Source: Paenibacillus sp. PK3_47 (GTDB lineage Bacteria > Bacillota > Bacilli > Paenibacillales > Paenibacillaceae). Taken from it: a stretch of DNA of 64,000 nucleotides. Below are positions 55,917 through 63,919 of the stretch, piece by piece. Both the position numbers and the translations under genes were made by a program. The stretch is from the NCBI RefSeq assembly GCF_023520895.1, contig NZ_CP026029.1, positions 3,844,001-3,908,000 on the forward strand. Reading direction: 5' to 3'. Every line of letters begins with the position of its first letter. Positions within the stretch are counted from its first letter, which is position 1. The notes under the pieces were generated by a model, which saw only the letters and a list, made by a program, of their open reading frames with translations, ran no database searches and was not told the origin of the DNA.

Positions 55917-56186
55917 ATGGATTTGGATGCATTGACTGGCCTGTTTAGTAACAATAACGGTTCAGTCGTGCTAAATGTCCTTTTATCTACTGCATTAATC
56001 TGGTGTATCCGGCAGATCGCCAATAAAGAGAAGGTTATTCAGAATTACCAGAAACGCGATGAGGAGAACGAAAAGCAGCTTAATCAGTACAACCGTTCAC
56101 TGGTCAAGCTGTTAATTGAGAGAGAAGTTCAGGAACGGAAGAGCGCTAGCGATAAATCCAATGGTGAGGAGGTCGTCAACAAGTGA
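55917..56186 (+). CDS. Small holin-like membrane protein
   Basis: 89-aa protein with one hydrophobic segment (about residues 16-32, VVLNVLLSTALIWCIRQI) and a long charged, helical C-terminus rich in Glu, Lys and Gln. The layout resembles BhlA/UviB-type holin-like proteins, but I cannot confirm membership. ATG 55917 follows AGGGGGGA. It overlaps the next small gene by 4 nt, so three small genes form one unit. Confidence 0.6.
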   Translation: MDLDALTGLFSNNNGSVVLNVLLSTALIWCIRQIANKEKVIQNYQKRDEENEKQLNQYNRSLVKLLIEREVQERKSASDKSNGEEVVNK

Positions 56187-56359
56187 AGCTCCTCGATATT
56201 TTCAAATGGAATGAGATCCAGCCCAGCCGTGTCAAAGGGGAAATTGAGAAACTGGGCAAAATTCAGAAGGCGTATGAGTCAAAAGATATCGAAAGCCTGA
56301 TCGACCTGCACCATTCAGGACTCGGCAAGAGAGGAGATGATCTGCATGGAAATTATTGA
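56183..56359 (+). CDS. 58-aa hypothetical protein in the holin-like unit
   Basis: The protein begins MKLLDIFKWNEIQPSRVKGE and ends HHSGLGKRGDDLHGNY. It is charged, mostly helical and has no membrane segment. GTG 56183 overlaps the previous stop by 4 nt, with GAGGAGG 7-8 nt upstream. It overlaps the next gene by 14 nt. This coupling on both sides is the main support. I do not recognise a family. Confidence 0.55.
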   Translation: MKLLDIFKWNEIQPSRVKGEIEKLGKIQKAYESKDIESLIDLHHSGLGKRGDDLHGNY

Positions 56360-56684
56360 TATGACACTGGTCGCGCTTGAGGCGGCGGCAGTGGTTATTT
56401 TTGCTGCTTATGTTATCCGGTACCGGAAATATTTTATCGGGCATGGGCCAGAACGCACCTATAACCTTTATCTTCGCAGCGTTTGGGTAACCTACAGTGC
56501 TGTGGTGCTGCTTTGCCTTAATCTGTTATGGGGCAGGCTGAATATTGTTTTTGGCTATAATATGGACAGCCTGTCCAATACGCTGCGGGAATTTGTGATG
56601 ATTCTGACGCTGGTTATTCTGGTCTACGCCGGATTGACCCACAAAGATATATGGGACAGCAGCCGGCATAAGGATGACCGGTAA
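56346..56684 (+). CDS. Small three-helix membrane protein
   Basis: 112-aa protein with three hydrophobic helices (about residues 5-23, 49-65 and 84-100) and a charged tail WDSSRHKDDR. ATG 56346 is 9 nt after GAGGAG; an ATG at 56337 is too near that site. It starts inside the 58-aa gene. No known family is recognised. The group of three overlapping small genes looks like a phage- or bacteriocin-derived holin module, without lysin or structural genes nearby. Confidence 0.6.
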   Translation: MEIIDMTLVALEAAAVVIFAAYVIRYRKYFIGHGPERTYNLYLRSVWVTYSAVVLLCLNLLWGRLNIVFGYNMDSLSNTLREFVMILTLVILVYAGLTHKDIWDSSRHKDDR

Positions 56685-56762
56685 GCGAAAGGTCTGATGC
56701 ATAATCACTCCAAAGTGATCATATGCCTAGAGCGTGTGATTTTTTGCGAGGGAGGAATAGCG

Positions 56763-57240
56763 TTGGATACATTTCAGGAACCGTCTGCATGAGCTGAATG
56801 CGGGGAAACTGGAGCCTTTGGCGGATGCAATTATTGATGAGAATGTGTTTTTCTTAAAAATTATGGCGGATCACGCAAAATTCATCGGGCACCTGCTGGA
56901 CCCGTCTGAGCGGAAGCTGGTGGAGCAGGCGCGGGAATTCAGCAATGATTTTGATACGCTGATGTTCCAGGCCATTGATCTCAGTCATATGCGTCCGCAA
57001 TCCCAGACTTTTCCGCTGCTGAGCCAGTTTGTAGACGAGAATAGAGTCTCTGTAAAATCGCTGCGCGACTTCAAAAAGACGGCAAGAGATCTGATCGAAG
57101 AATGCCGGATCAAAAGCATCATTCATCCGCTGCTGGCGGATCATGTGTTCCGGGAAGCAGAGCGGTTCTTATACATTCTGGATATGTTTGACCGGTCCCT
57201 GTCCGGAGAGAAGGTAAATAAGCGGGAGATTCTTCTTTGA
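56763..57240 (+). pseudogene. DUF2935-type protein, N-terminal half lost
   Basis: A GGGAGG and TTG at 56763 start a 9-codon frame (MDTFQEPSA) that stops at once. In the next frame, from 56761, the sequence continues without a stop as FRNRLHELNAGKLEPLADA and IIDENVFFLKIMADHAKFIG to a normal end at 57240. That matches only the second half of two-repeat DUF2935 proteins (about 260 aa). The simplest reading is an internal deletion with frameshift. A 140-aa product from TTG 56818 is possible but has no good ribosome site. Confidence 0.6.
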
Positions 57241-57261
57241 ACAGCTGTTAGGCGCATATTA

Positions 57262-57306
57262 AAAAAAGGACACCCGCTAGAGATAGCTCCGGCTGATGTC
57301 CTTTTG
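57262..57306. terminator. Bidirectional terminator
   Basis: AAAAGGACA / TGTCCTTTT stem with inner GCTA/TAGC and A/T-runs on both sides. It lies between the DUF2935 remnant and the ArsR-like remnant, and the ArsR-like frame runs through it. Confidence 0.8.
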
Positions 57307-57560
57307 CTGCTGTCATTAACCGTTCGGAAAGGCTCCGGCCGCAGGCTGTATATCCGGCGGTTGGCATCCACCTTGGCTTTGACGAGGCCGGCCTCACTCC
57401 GAACACGCAAATGCTTGGATGCCTGAGGCTGGCGCAGCGGCAGTTGTCCGGCAATCTCCCCTACAGTGGGCGGATATTCCTGTATAGGAATATTTAAAAC
57501 GGAATTGAATGCCGCTTCTATATTTGGCGGCAGAGGTGTTGAGCGCAATATGCTGCCCAT
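57307..57560 (-). pseudogene. ArsR-type regulator remnant
   Basis: Helix-turn-helix residues PPTVGEIAGQLPLRQPQASK followed by AGLVKAKVDANRRIYSLRPEPF are clearly ArsR-like. The N-terminal helix normally reading like RREILDLL is replaced by unrelated residues, LREAG is altered to RSEAG, and the end is lost into a terminator. The frame remains open, so a short protein cannot be excluded, but key parts of the fold are missing. It lies 4 nt downstream of the oxidoreductase gene stop on the opposite side. Confidence 0.5.
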
Positions 57561-57564
57561 TTAC

Positions 57565-58686
57565 TTACAGCTGTACGGCAGCCATGCGCTGCAAATGTCT
57601 GCGGAAAGCCGCCATGACCCAGAGATGGACTTTAGCCTGTGTATACTTATAAAGAGTCCATGGAAGAGAAGGCAAATAATCATGGATGGCGATAATACAC
57701 TCCCGGGTTCCGGGAATCTGCAGAAATTCCAATCTCCCGTCATTGGGACTTGTTTTGGTCAGAAGGCCTCCGCAAATGCGGTACGCAGTACGTGCAGCAC
57801 TGCTCTGCCCGGACAGAAGGATTAATTCCAGAATCGGCCGGCGGATGACGCGGGGGCGCACCTGATATACATGGCAGCTTCCGTGATCTACGCATATCAC
57901 CCATTTCAAAAGCTTCTCCAGCCACTCCAGGTAATAACGGGCAGCCCAATCCGCATCTTTGCCTTCGGGCAGCTGTACACGCTGAACAGAGCGTACGCCT
58001 GAGAGAGACTTCTCCTGTGACCGGAAAGGCGGGGGAGTAGGAACCAGCTTATTACCGGAGTCCGGGACAGCAGGTTTTTCCGCTGTAAGCGCCGCCTGGA
58101 CTGCCTCCGCAAAAGCCGTTGGTTCATGGCTGCTGAGTGGCCCATTCCCAGAATTGGACAGGCTTTCGGTGACCGGGGAGGTCTTGTTTTGGGTTACGGT
58201 ATAAATCGTCGTGACAGGTATGCCATAAGAGCCAAGAATCCGCTCCGCTTCAGGACGGCTGCGCACATGGCGGGACTGCTGGTCCCGCGGCAGACCTGCT
58301 TCCATATATCCGCTTATATAAATAATCTCCTTGATTCCGTTCCTGCAGGCGGCACGGGCGAAATTGTCTGCCAGAATGACCTCCATATCTTCAGGACTGG
58401 CCTGGGTCAGCCTGGCCGATGATACGACAGAATGAGTCAGGTACACGGCATAATCTGCACCTTGCATAGCTTCCTCCATAGAGATCCTGGAGAAGGGATC
58501 ACAGGAGCGCCATACTGCATGGCTGCCGCCGTTCCCGCTGTCTGCCAAACCGGATAAAGCGATGACATGATACTGAGCAGTCAGCTGAGCCAGCAGATGA
58601 TGCCCGGTACCGCTGTTGGCCCCAGCTAGGATGACGGTCATCCGCGCTCTGGCGGATGCAGCTGTTGTTGGTCTGGTTGTGTTCAT
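57565..58686 (-). CDS. NAD(P)-binding epimerase-like oxidoreductase
   Basis: 373-aa protein. The N-terminal Rossmann domain has a slightly unusual dinucleotide loop, ILAGANSGTGHHLLAQL (usual GATGxxG). It is followed by IKEIIYISGYME, as in NmrA/YbjT-like atypical short-chain dehydrogenases. The last about 130 residues resemble the DUF2867 domain often fused to such proteins, but the overall length is shorter than that of typical fusions (about 480 aa). Function is unknown. It lies 34 nt upstream of the sensor-kinase gene stop. Confidence 0.68.
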   Translation of the reverse strand: MNTTRPTTAASARARMTVILAGANSGTGHHLLAQLTAQYHVIALSGLADSGNGGSHAVWRSCDPFSRISMEEAMQGADYAVYLTHSVVSSARLTQASPEDMEVILADNFARAACRNGIKEIIYISGYMEAGLPRDQQSRHVRSRPEAERILGSYGIPVTTIYTVTQNKTSPVTESLSNSGNGPLSSHEPTAFAEAVQAALTAEKPAVPDSGNKLVPTPPPFRSQEKSLSGVRSVQRVQLPEGKDADWAARYYLEWLEKLLKWVICVDHGSCHVYQVRPRVIRRPILELILLSGQSSAARTAYRICGGLLTKTSPNDGRLEFLQIPGTRECIIAIHDYLPSLPWTLYKYTQAKVHLWVMAAFRRHLQRMAAVQL

Positions 58687-58719
58687 GCAAGTTCCTGCTT
58701 TCCTGATCGTGGAATGAAA

Positions 58720-60012
58720 TTATGCGGTATGCTGCCTCTGGATATTGAACAGTACAATCTCCACCTGAAACACTCCGCTGTCATAGGTAATATCCAGCAG
58801 ACCGCCGTATTCCTCTACAGCCCTGCGGATGTTCTGCAGTCCGATGCCATGTGCCCCTGTGTCCGGCTTGCTAGAACGGAGTTCTCCGTACAGGCCGGTG
58901 CGGATATCATGATCATATGGATTCCGGATCCGCAAAAACAGGCTGTCGTTCAGATAATGCATATGGATCGCGGCATACCGTTCAAGACCGGCCTTCTCCG
59001 GAATAGACTTTACGGCTTCAATGGCATTGTCCAGGGCATTGCCGAGGATGACGCTCATAACAGTGGTATCCAGCAGCAGATCCGGTGGAATATTCACCTC
59101 CAGCCGGAAGGGAATATTGCTGTTGCCGGCAACCTGCTCTTTGTAATTAATCATGGAATCAATGACGAGGTTTCCGGTGGAGCAGCTGCCGGCAGACGTA
59201 TCGTTTGCTCCAAGTAAACGGTCCAGCTCATGGATGGACTTGTCCTCATCACCGGCAGCCAGCCGGGCACGCAGACCGAGCAGGATATTTTTGAAATCAT
59301 GCTTGAATTTGAAGGCTTCCTCCTGCATATTACGGGTCATCAAGTACTGATTGGCATAATAAGTGTTCTGCTGTTCCAGCAGCTTTCGCCGGGCCTGTTC
59401 GGTCTGTACACACATTATCCGGTCGCTAAGCACAAAAATCAAAAGGTTGATGGCAAGCAGCAGAACCGGAACTACGGGAAATAACTGCGGATAGCTTTGA
59501 AAAAACAGATTGTCCGACAAGCGGACCAGAGCAGCAATGCTCAGCAGAGGGCTGAGAAATAACAGGCACCAGTACCAGCCTGCCAAATCGCCCCGGCCGT
59601 TGCTTTTCACAACCTTTAGCAGGACAAAAACAAACAATAAAATAAGAAGCTTGGACAGGAGCAGACTGATAAGATACCCGGTATCCGTATATGATAAAGG
59701 GATGACAGCATCGCTAAGAAAGATTAGTGCAGTGACGAAAAGCGAGCTGTATAATCTCCACAGCAGGCTGCCTTGATAAAAGAAAGTTACCCCCATAATA
59801 AGTCCGGTATTTGCTGCAAGCAAGAAGAGGCCTGGAAGCTGAATATGATGCAGGGCCATATGGCAGGCAGTATAAAGTCCATAGAGCGACAGCACAATCC
59901 ATCTGTTGCCAATACGGCAGCGGAAGCAGCCGCTGAAGAAATAGTGAAGTATTACAGGAATGAGAGGGAATGCAGTGAAGTACACGATCTCATCCCGCAG
60001 AGCTGTAGTCAA
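58720..60012 (-). CDS. AgrC-like sensor histidine kinase (GHKL)
   Basis: 430-aa membrane kinase. Six to seven hydrophobic helices fill residues 10-215. A coiled-coil linker leads to the phosphoacceptor His238 in FKHDFKNILLG. The GHKL ATPase has SVILGNALDNAIEAVK and GIGLQNIRRAVEEYGG. This is the layout of peptide-sensing AgrC-type kinases. The TTG start overlaps the regulator gene's stop by 4 nt, with AGGGGG just upstream, so both are made from one transcript. Confidence 0.9.
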   Translation of the reverse strand: MTTALRDEIVYFTAFPLIPVILHYFFSGCFRCRIGNRWIVLSLYGLYTACHMALHHIQLPGLFLLAANTGLIMGVTFFYQGSLLWRLYSSLFVTALIFLSDAVIPLSYTDTGYLISLLLSKLLILLFVFVLLKVVKSNGRGDLAGWYWCLLFLSPLLSIAALVRLSDNLFFQSYPQLFPVVPVLLLAINLLIFVLSDRIMCVQTEQARRKLLEQQNTYYANQYLMTRNMQEEAFKFKHDFKNILLGLRARLAAGDEDKSIHELDRLLGANDTSAGSCSTGNLVIDSMINYKEQVAGNSNIPFRLEVNIPPDLLLDTTVMSVILGNALDNAIEAVKSIPEKAGLERYAAIHMHYLNDSLFLRIRNPYDHDIRTGLYGELRSSKPDTGAHGIGLQNIRRAVEEYGGLLDITYDSGVFQVEIVLFNIQRQHTA

Positions 60013-60743
60013 ATGAGCGCCCCCCTGAAGCTGAGATAAGCTTTGCGAACCGTCAAGCTGTTCTTTTCACTCACCGGCAGCTCACTGCCGTTAAGTAGTA
60101 TAATCCTTTTGGCGCTGATTTCTTTAACATAATACAAGTTCACGATATAAGACTGATGAATCCGGGTAAAATAGCTTGCCGGCAGCTTCCCGGCTTCTTC
60201 CTTAAGAACCCCGTAGTACTGCAGTTCTCCTTCTTTGGTGACAAGCGTAATTCTCCGGATGCGGCTCTCCAAATAGACAATCTCCCGGAAGGGTATCATC
60301 AGCTCCTTACCCTTTTGCTGCACTGGCAGGAAGTTCAGCTTGCCGTTCTGGCGTGTGCGGACCGCTTTTTGCAGCGCCGGTATCAGCTTTTTCATAAAAA
60401 CCTCCTGGTTCACCGGCTTCTTAATAAAGCCCGACGGACGGACGTCGAACAGCTGCAGATGGTACTGCTCATGACTGGAGATATACATCAGCTGCACAAA
60501 ATCATTTTCATCATCACCCCGAAGCATCTGACCGGCTGTTATGCCATCCATTCCTTCCATCTCAATATCCATATAGACTAAGTCAAATATACAGCCGTGC
60601 TGAAGAGCCTCAGCGAAGCTCTCTCCGGAGTAAAACAGGGAAACTTCCAGGGTCTCCTCACAATAATGCTGCCCACTCAGAATTAAATTCTCAATCAGTC
60701 CCGCCGCCTGCGGATCATCATCACATACGGCAATATGAATCAT
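60009..60743 (-). CDS. LytTR-family response regulator
   Basis: 244-aa regulator. The receiver domain starts MIHIAVCDDDPQAAGLIE and its phosphoacceptor is Asp59 in LVYMDIEMEGMDG. The LytTR DNA-binding domain occupies about residues 140-240 (IVYLESRIRRITLVT, YFTRIHQSYIVNLYYVKEI). ATG 60743 has GGAGTGACAGG upstream; the open frame extends further but has no receiver homology. It is the first gene of the pair and is divergent from an ABC transporter, its likely target. Confidence 0.92.
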   Translation of the reverse strand: MIHIAVCDDDPQAAGLIENLILSGQHYCEETLEVSLFYSGESFAEALQHGCIFDLVYMDIEMEGMDGITAGQMLRGDDENDFVQLMYISSHEQYHLQLFDVRPSGFIKKPVNQEVFMKKLIPALQKAVRTRQNGKLNFLPVQQKGKELMIPFREIVYLESRIRRITLVTKEGELQYYGVLKEEAGKLPASYFTRIHQSYIVNLYYVKEISAKRIILLNGSELPVSEKNSLTVRKAYLSFRGALI

Positions 60744-60779
60744 CCTGTCACTCCGTTCACTATGTATCAATTTGTTACC

Positions 60780-60796
60780 TGTATATTCAGTATACA
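60780..60796. promoter_or_regulatory. Dyad in the divergent LytTR/ABC promoter region
   Basis: TGTATA-TTCAG-TATACA lies about 40 nt before the regulator start and 150 nt before the ABC gene. TTCAG also recurs 12 bp further on, in ACATTTTCAG. It could be a regulator site or -10 sequences of the regulator gene. Confidence 0.3.
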
Positions 60797-60940
60797 TTTT
60801 CAGGAAAATACAGGCCAGGCAGGGCTTATTTTGCCGCAAAAACGACAATAACTTCCTCGAATTTAACAAGACCCAAGGCGGGAGAAGTCCTGCATGGTAA
60901 GGTTACCCTGTCCAAATACAGTTTTAAAGGAGTGTTGTCA

Positions 60941-61861
60941 TTGAATACGCCCGTGCTTGAAGCCATAGCTCTAACTAAAGTGTACAGGTCCGCATTTGCG
61001 CTCCGTGAATTTAACATGAGGATTGAGGAGGGGGATATTTACGGGTTCGTCGGCGAGAATGGGGCCGGTAAAAGTACTTTGATGAAAATTATCGGCGGGC
61101 TTGTACATCCGGAAAGCGGAGAATTGCGTTTATTCGGACAGCAGGGGAAGCAGGGGCTCATGGAAGCCCGTAAAAGGATTGGATTTCTCATTGAAAGGCC
61201 GTCGCTTTACCCGCATATGAATGCTGAAGAGAATTTGAAATTCTACTGCCATATCTTCGGCATCCGGGACCCGGAAAGAATCGGCGAGGTTCTCCACGCT
61301 GTGGGTTTAACAGAAGCCGCGAGCAAAAAGACTTCGCAATATTCGCTCGGTATGCGCCAGCGTCTTGGACTTGCCATTGCCCTGCTTGCCAGGCCGGGAT
61401 TTCTTGTGCTGGATGAACCCGTCAACGGGCTGGACCCGGCAGGCATTCTGGAGATGCGGAGGATTCTGGAGCGCCTGGCGCGTGAGCAGGGGGTAACGGT
61501 TCTGGTTTCCAGCCATATTCTTGGTGAGCTGCAGCTGCTGGCTACCAAATACGGGTTCATCCATCAAGGCCGGCTCATTCGGGAAATAAGCGCCGGTGAA
61601 CTGCTGCAAACAGCCCGTTCGGTAATCACGCTCTCTACGCCTGATCCGGCAGCCGCTGCGGAGAAGCTGAGGCAGCATCTGCAGCTGCATAACATCTCGG
61701 TGAGCGACGCCGGAATCATCGAAATTCCAAAAGAAGATATGGATTTGGAGCGGTTGATGTCTGTGCTGCTGCAACAGGGTATCCGGGTAGACGGGTTCAA
61801 CCTGTCCGCACCCAATCTGGAGAACTATTATATGGATTTGATTGGAGGCGGAAACAAGTGA
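60941..61861 (+). CDS. ABC transporter ATP-binding protein (lantibiotic-immunity type)
   Basis: 306-aa ATPase. Walker A is GENGAGKSTL, the signature is YSLGMRQRLGLAIALL and Walker B is FLVLDEPVNGLD. TTG 60941 is preferred: AAAGGAG lies 8 nt before it, and an in-frame GTG at 60932 overlaps that site. The layout fits BcrA/LanF-type exporters that remove antimicrobial peptides. Its divergence from an AgrC/LytTR pair suggests peptide-induced expression, which is inference. Confidence 0.9.
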   Translation: MNTPVLEAIALTKVYRSAFALREFNMRIEEGDIYGFVGENGAGKSTLMKIIGGLVHPESGELRLFGQQGKQGLMEARKRIGFLIERPSLYPHMNAEENLKFYCHIFGIRDPERIGEVLHAVGLTEAASKKTSQYSLGMRQRLGLAIALLARPGFLVLDEPVNGLDPAGILEMRRILERLAREQGVTVLVSSHILGELQLLATKYGFIHQGRLIREISAGELLQTARSVITLSTPDPAAAAEKLRQHLQLHNISVSDAGIIEIPKEDMDLERLMSVLLQQGIRVDGFNLSAPNLENYYMDLIGGGNK

Positions 61862-62655
61862 GAGGATTTATAAAAGCTGAACTGTTTTATCTGAAAAAAG
61901 ATTTGGCGTTCAAAAGCATCAATGCTGTTTTTGTGCTGGCCTGTGCTCTGCTGATGGTGATCTTCGGGAATAAGGGCGGGTATGGACTGACCAGTCCGCT
62001 GGAGCCTTTGCGTATCGCTGTTTCGTTTTCCCTGTTTCTTTACTTTATTATGCCGATGCATGCCTGCTTTTTTGCCACGGAAGGTTTTGAGCACGGGTCC
62101 ATACAGAATATTATTGCTTCAGGCCAGCGCCGCTCAGGTTATTTTCTGGGTAAATTTGTGCTGGAGGTCCTGGCGATTTTATGGTGGCTGGTGTTGTTTT
62201 TCGGGATCTTTTATATTTTTTACATAACCGCAGCACTGGTAACCGGATCGCATATAGGGAATGGAAGCACGAAAGAAGACTTCATAAAAGCAGGCACAGC
62301 TATTGGGTTAAATTTGCTATATTTATCTGCATACGCTGCTGTAATTATGATGCTGGGGATAATGATCCGTAAAGCGGCCCCGGCCGTGGTTGCCGCCTTT
62401 TTCTTTATTTTCGGAAATATGCTGCTTACGGGTTATCTTAACGAATCTTCTTCAGCCTTTCTGCGGACAGTATCGGACTACTCGCTGATGACTCAGATTA
62501 TGAAGTTTTCCGGAATGTATGTGTTGAATTCACAGCAGATTGGTCTGAGCGGACCGGACGACTATGCTCAGGTGGTGCTTATTCCCCTGGTGGTTATAGC
62601 CGTGTGCCTGAGCGCAGCAGTGATTTTTTTGGAGAAAAAAGATATTCATATATAA
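61858..62655 (+). CDS. ABC-2 type permease
   Basis: 265-aa membrane protein with six hydrophobic helices and the N-terminal MRGFIKAELFYLKKDLAFKS typical of lantibiotic-type permeases. The GTG start overlaps the ATPase stop by 4 nt. It is the membrane partner of the preceding ATPase. Confidence 0.88.
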   Translation: MRGFIKAELFYLKKDLAFKSINAVFVLACALLMVIFGNKGGYGLTSPLEPLRIAVSFSLFLYFIMPMHACFFATEGFEHGSIQNIIASGQRRSGYFLGKFVLEVLAILWWLVLFFGIFYIFYITAALVTGSHIGNGSTKEDFIKAGTAIGLNLLYLSAYAAVIMMLGIMIRKAAPAVVAAFFFIFGNMLLTGYLNESSSAFLRTVSDYSLMTQIMKFSGMYVLNSQQIGLSGPDDYAQVVLIPLVVIAVCLSAAVIFLEKKDIHI

Positions 62656-62715
62656 TGGAACATAGGGACTTATGCGTTAGGGTCATTGGAGACAATTGTG
62701 GAGGAGGAGGCGGCA

Positions 62716-63690
62716 ATGAACAAAATCGGGAATGTGAGAGAGCTGGCCACCTTCGCCGGAGGCTGCTTCTGGTGCATGGTCAAGCCGTTTGACGAGCTGC
62801 CGGGGATTGTGTCTGTAGTTTCGGGTTATACGGGCGGACACACGGTGAATCCGACTTATGAGGAAGTAGGGACGGAAACGACGGGGCATGTGGAGGCGGT
62901 ACAGATTACCTTTGAGCCGGAGCTGTTTCCGTATGAGCGGCTGCTGGAAATCTATTGGCAGCTCATTGATCCTACTGATCAGGGCGGCCAGTTCATGGAC
63001 CGGGGCTACTCTTACCGGACGGTGATATTTGTCCATAATGAGGAGCAGCGCAAGAAGGCAGAAGCCTCGAAGGAGGCTCTGAAGGCTAGCAAGCGGTTCA
63101 AGGGACAGATTGTAACGGAGATTGTTCCGGCGGGGACGTTCTATCCTGCGGAAGCTGTACATCAGGACTACTATAAGACCCATCCGATGAATTATAAAAT
63201 GTACATGAAGGGCTCAGGACGCGATGAGTTTCTCGAGCAGCACTGGAACAGCCGGGAGGACCGGAAGCGGCTGCGGAGCAGGCTGACTGAGCTGCAGTAC
63301 GAGGTTACTCAGAACAAGGCGATGGAGCCTCCGTACAAGAACGAATTCTGGGAACAGACCCAAGAGGGGCTGTATGTGGATGTGCTGAGCGGTGATCCGC
63401 TGTTCAGTTCTGCGGACAAGTTTGACTCCGGCACCGGCTGGCCGGGGTTTACCAGGCCTGTTGCCGGCGGGCTGATCCGCAAGGAAGCGGATTTCAGCAG
63501 CGGCACGGTGCGGACGGTAATCCGCAGCAGGCTGAGCGGGGCTTATCTCGGCTATCTGACCTATGACGGCCCGGAGCCTGCGAAGCAGCATTACGTGATC
63601 AACTCCGCGGCGCTGCGTTTCATTCCGAAGGAGGAGCTGGAGACGGAAGGGTACGGCAGGTACCTGGCAGGACCAGAGGTGAAGCTATAA
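62716..63690 (+). CDS. msrA: MsrA-MsrB fusion with degenerate MsrB domain
   Basis: 324-aa protein. The MsrA domain (residues 1-170) is intact: [14 protein letters not shown] carries catalytic Cys17, followed by SGYTGG and YHQDYY-like [11 protein letters not shown]. MsrA reduces methionine-S-sulfoxide. The C-terminal half (about 185-320) is clearly an MsrB fold ([40 protein letters not shown]). The catalytic Cys of the RYCIN motif is Val294 (HYVIN), the CGW cysteine is Thr (GTGW), and the usual HLGH histidines are missing (YLGYL). The MsrB half is therefore predicted inactive. ATG 62716 follows GGAGGAGG. Confidence 0.9.
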   Translation: MNKIGNVRELATFAGGCFWCMVKPFDELPGIVSVVSGYTGGHTVNPTYEEVGTETTGHVEAVQITFEPELFPYERLLEIYWQLIDPTDQGGQFMDRGYSYRTVIFVHNEEQRKKAEASKEALKASKRFKGQIVTEIVPAGTFYPAEAVHQDYYKTHPMNYKMYMKGSGRDEFLEQHWNSREDRKRLRSRLTELQYEVTQNKAMEPPYKNEFWEQTQEGLYVDVLSGDPLFSSADKFDSGTGWPGFTRPVAGGLIRKEADFSSGTVRTVIRSRLSGAYLGYLTYDGPEPAKQHYVINSAALRFIPKEELETEGYGRYLAGPEVKL

Positions 63691-63709
63691 GTGTATTACG
63701 TACACTTAT
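63687..63709. terminator. Hairpin at the msrA stop codon
   Basis: ATAAGTGTA-TTACG-TACACTTAT is a perfect 9-5-9 stem followed by TTTGCC, and it contains the stop codon. It may be a weak terminator; its right arm is also the first unit of array D. Confidence 0.45.
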
Positions 63710-63885
63710 TTTGCCTGTAGAATGGAGCAAATTATCCATAACTGCACCTTGTACACTTATTTTGATGCGATTTAGTGATTACGGCCAGAAACAATAAAAT
63801 TAATTGCAGTGAATACAGCTATTTACCGAAAAGCACTTGATAACCCTGAAATACTTGCACATAGTACACTTATTCTACAATGACG
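63692..63885. repeat. ~51-bp diverged repeat array D (4 units)
   Basis: GTACACTTATT occurs at 63700, 63751 and 63864, with a decayed copy ATACAGCTATTT at 63813. Unit starts at 63692, 63743, 63805 and 63856 are 51, 62 and 51 bp apart (one 11-bp insertion). There is no strong dyad inside the units apart from the first. The region holds no gene. Confidence 0.6.
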
Positions 63886-63919
63886 GCTGGCCTGATACAG
63901 AACAGGGGAGGTATGGGTA

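Noticed and set aside
55917..57240. Prophage remnant
   Set aside because: Only small holin-like genes are present; no integrase, capsid, tail or lysin genes and no attachment-site repeats were seen.
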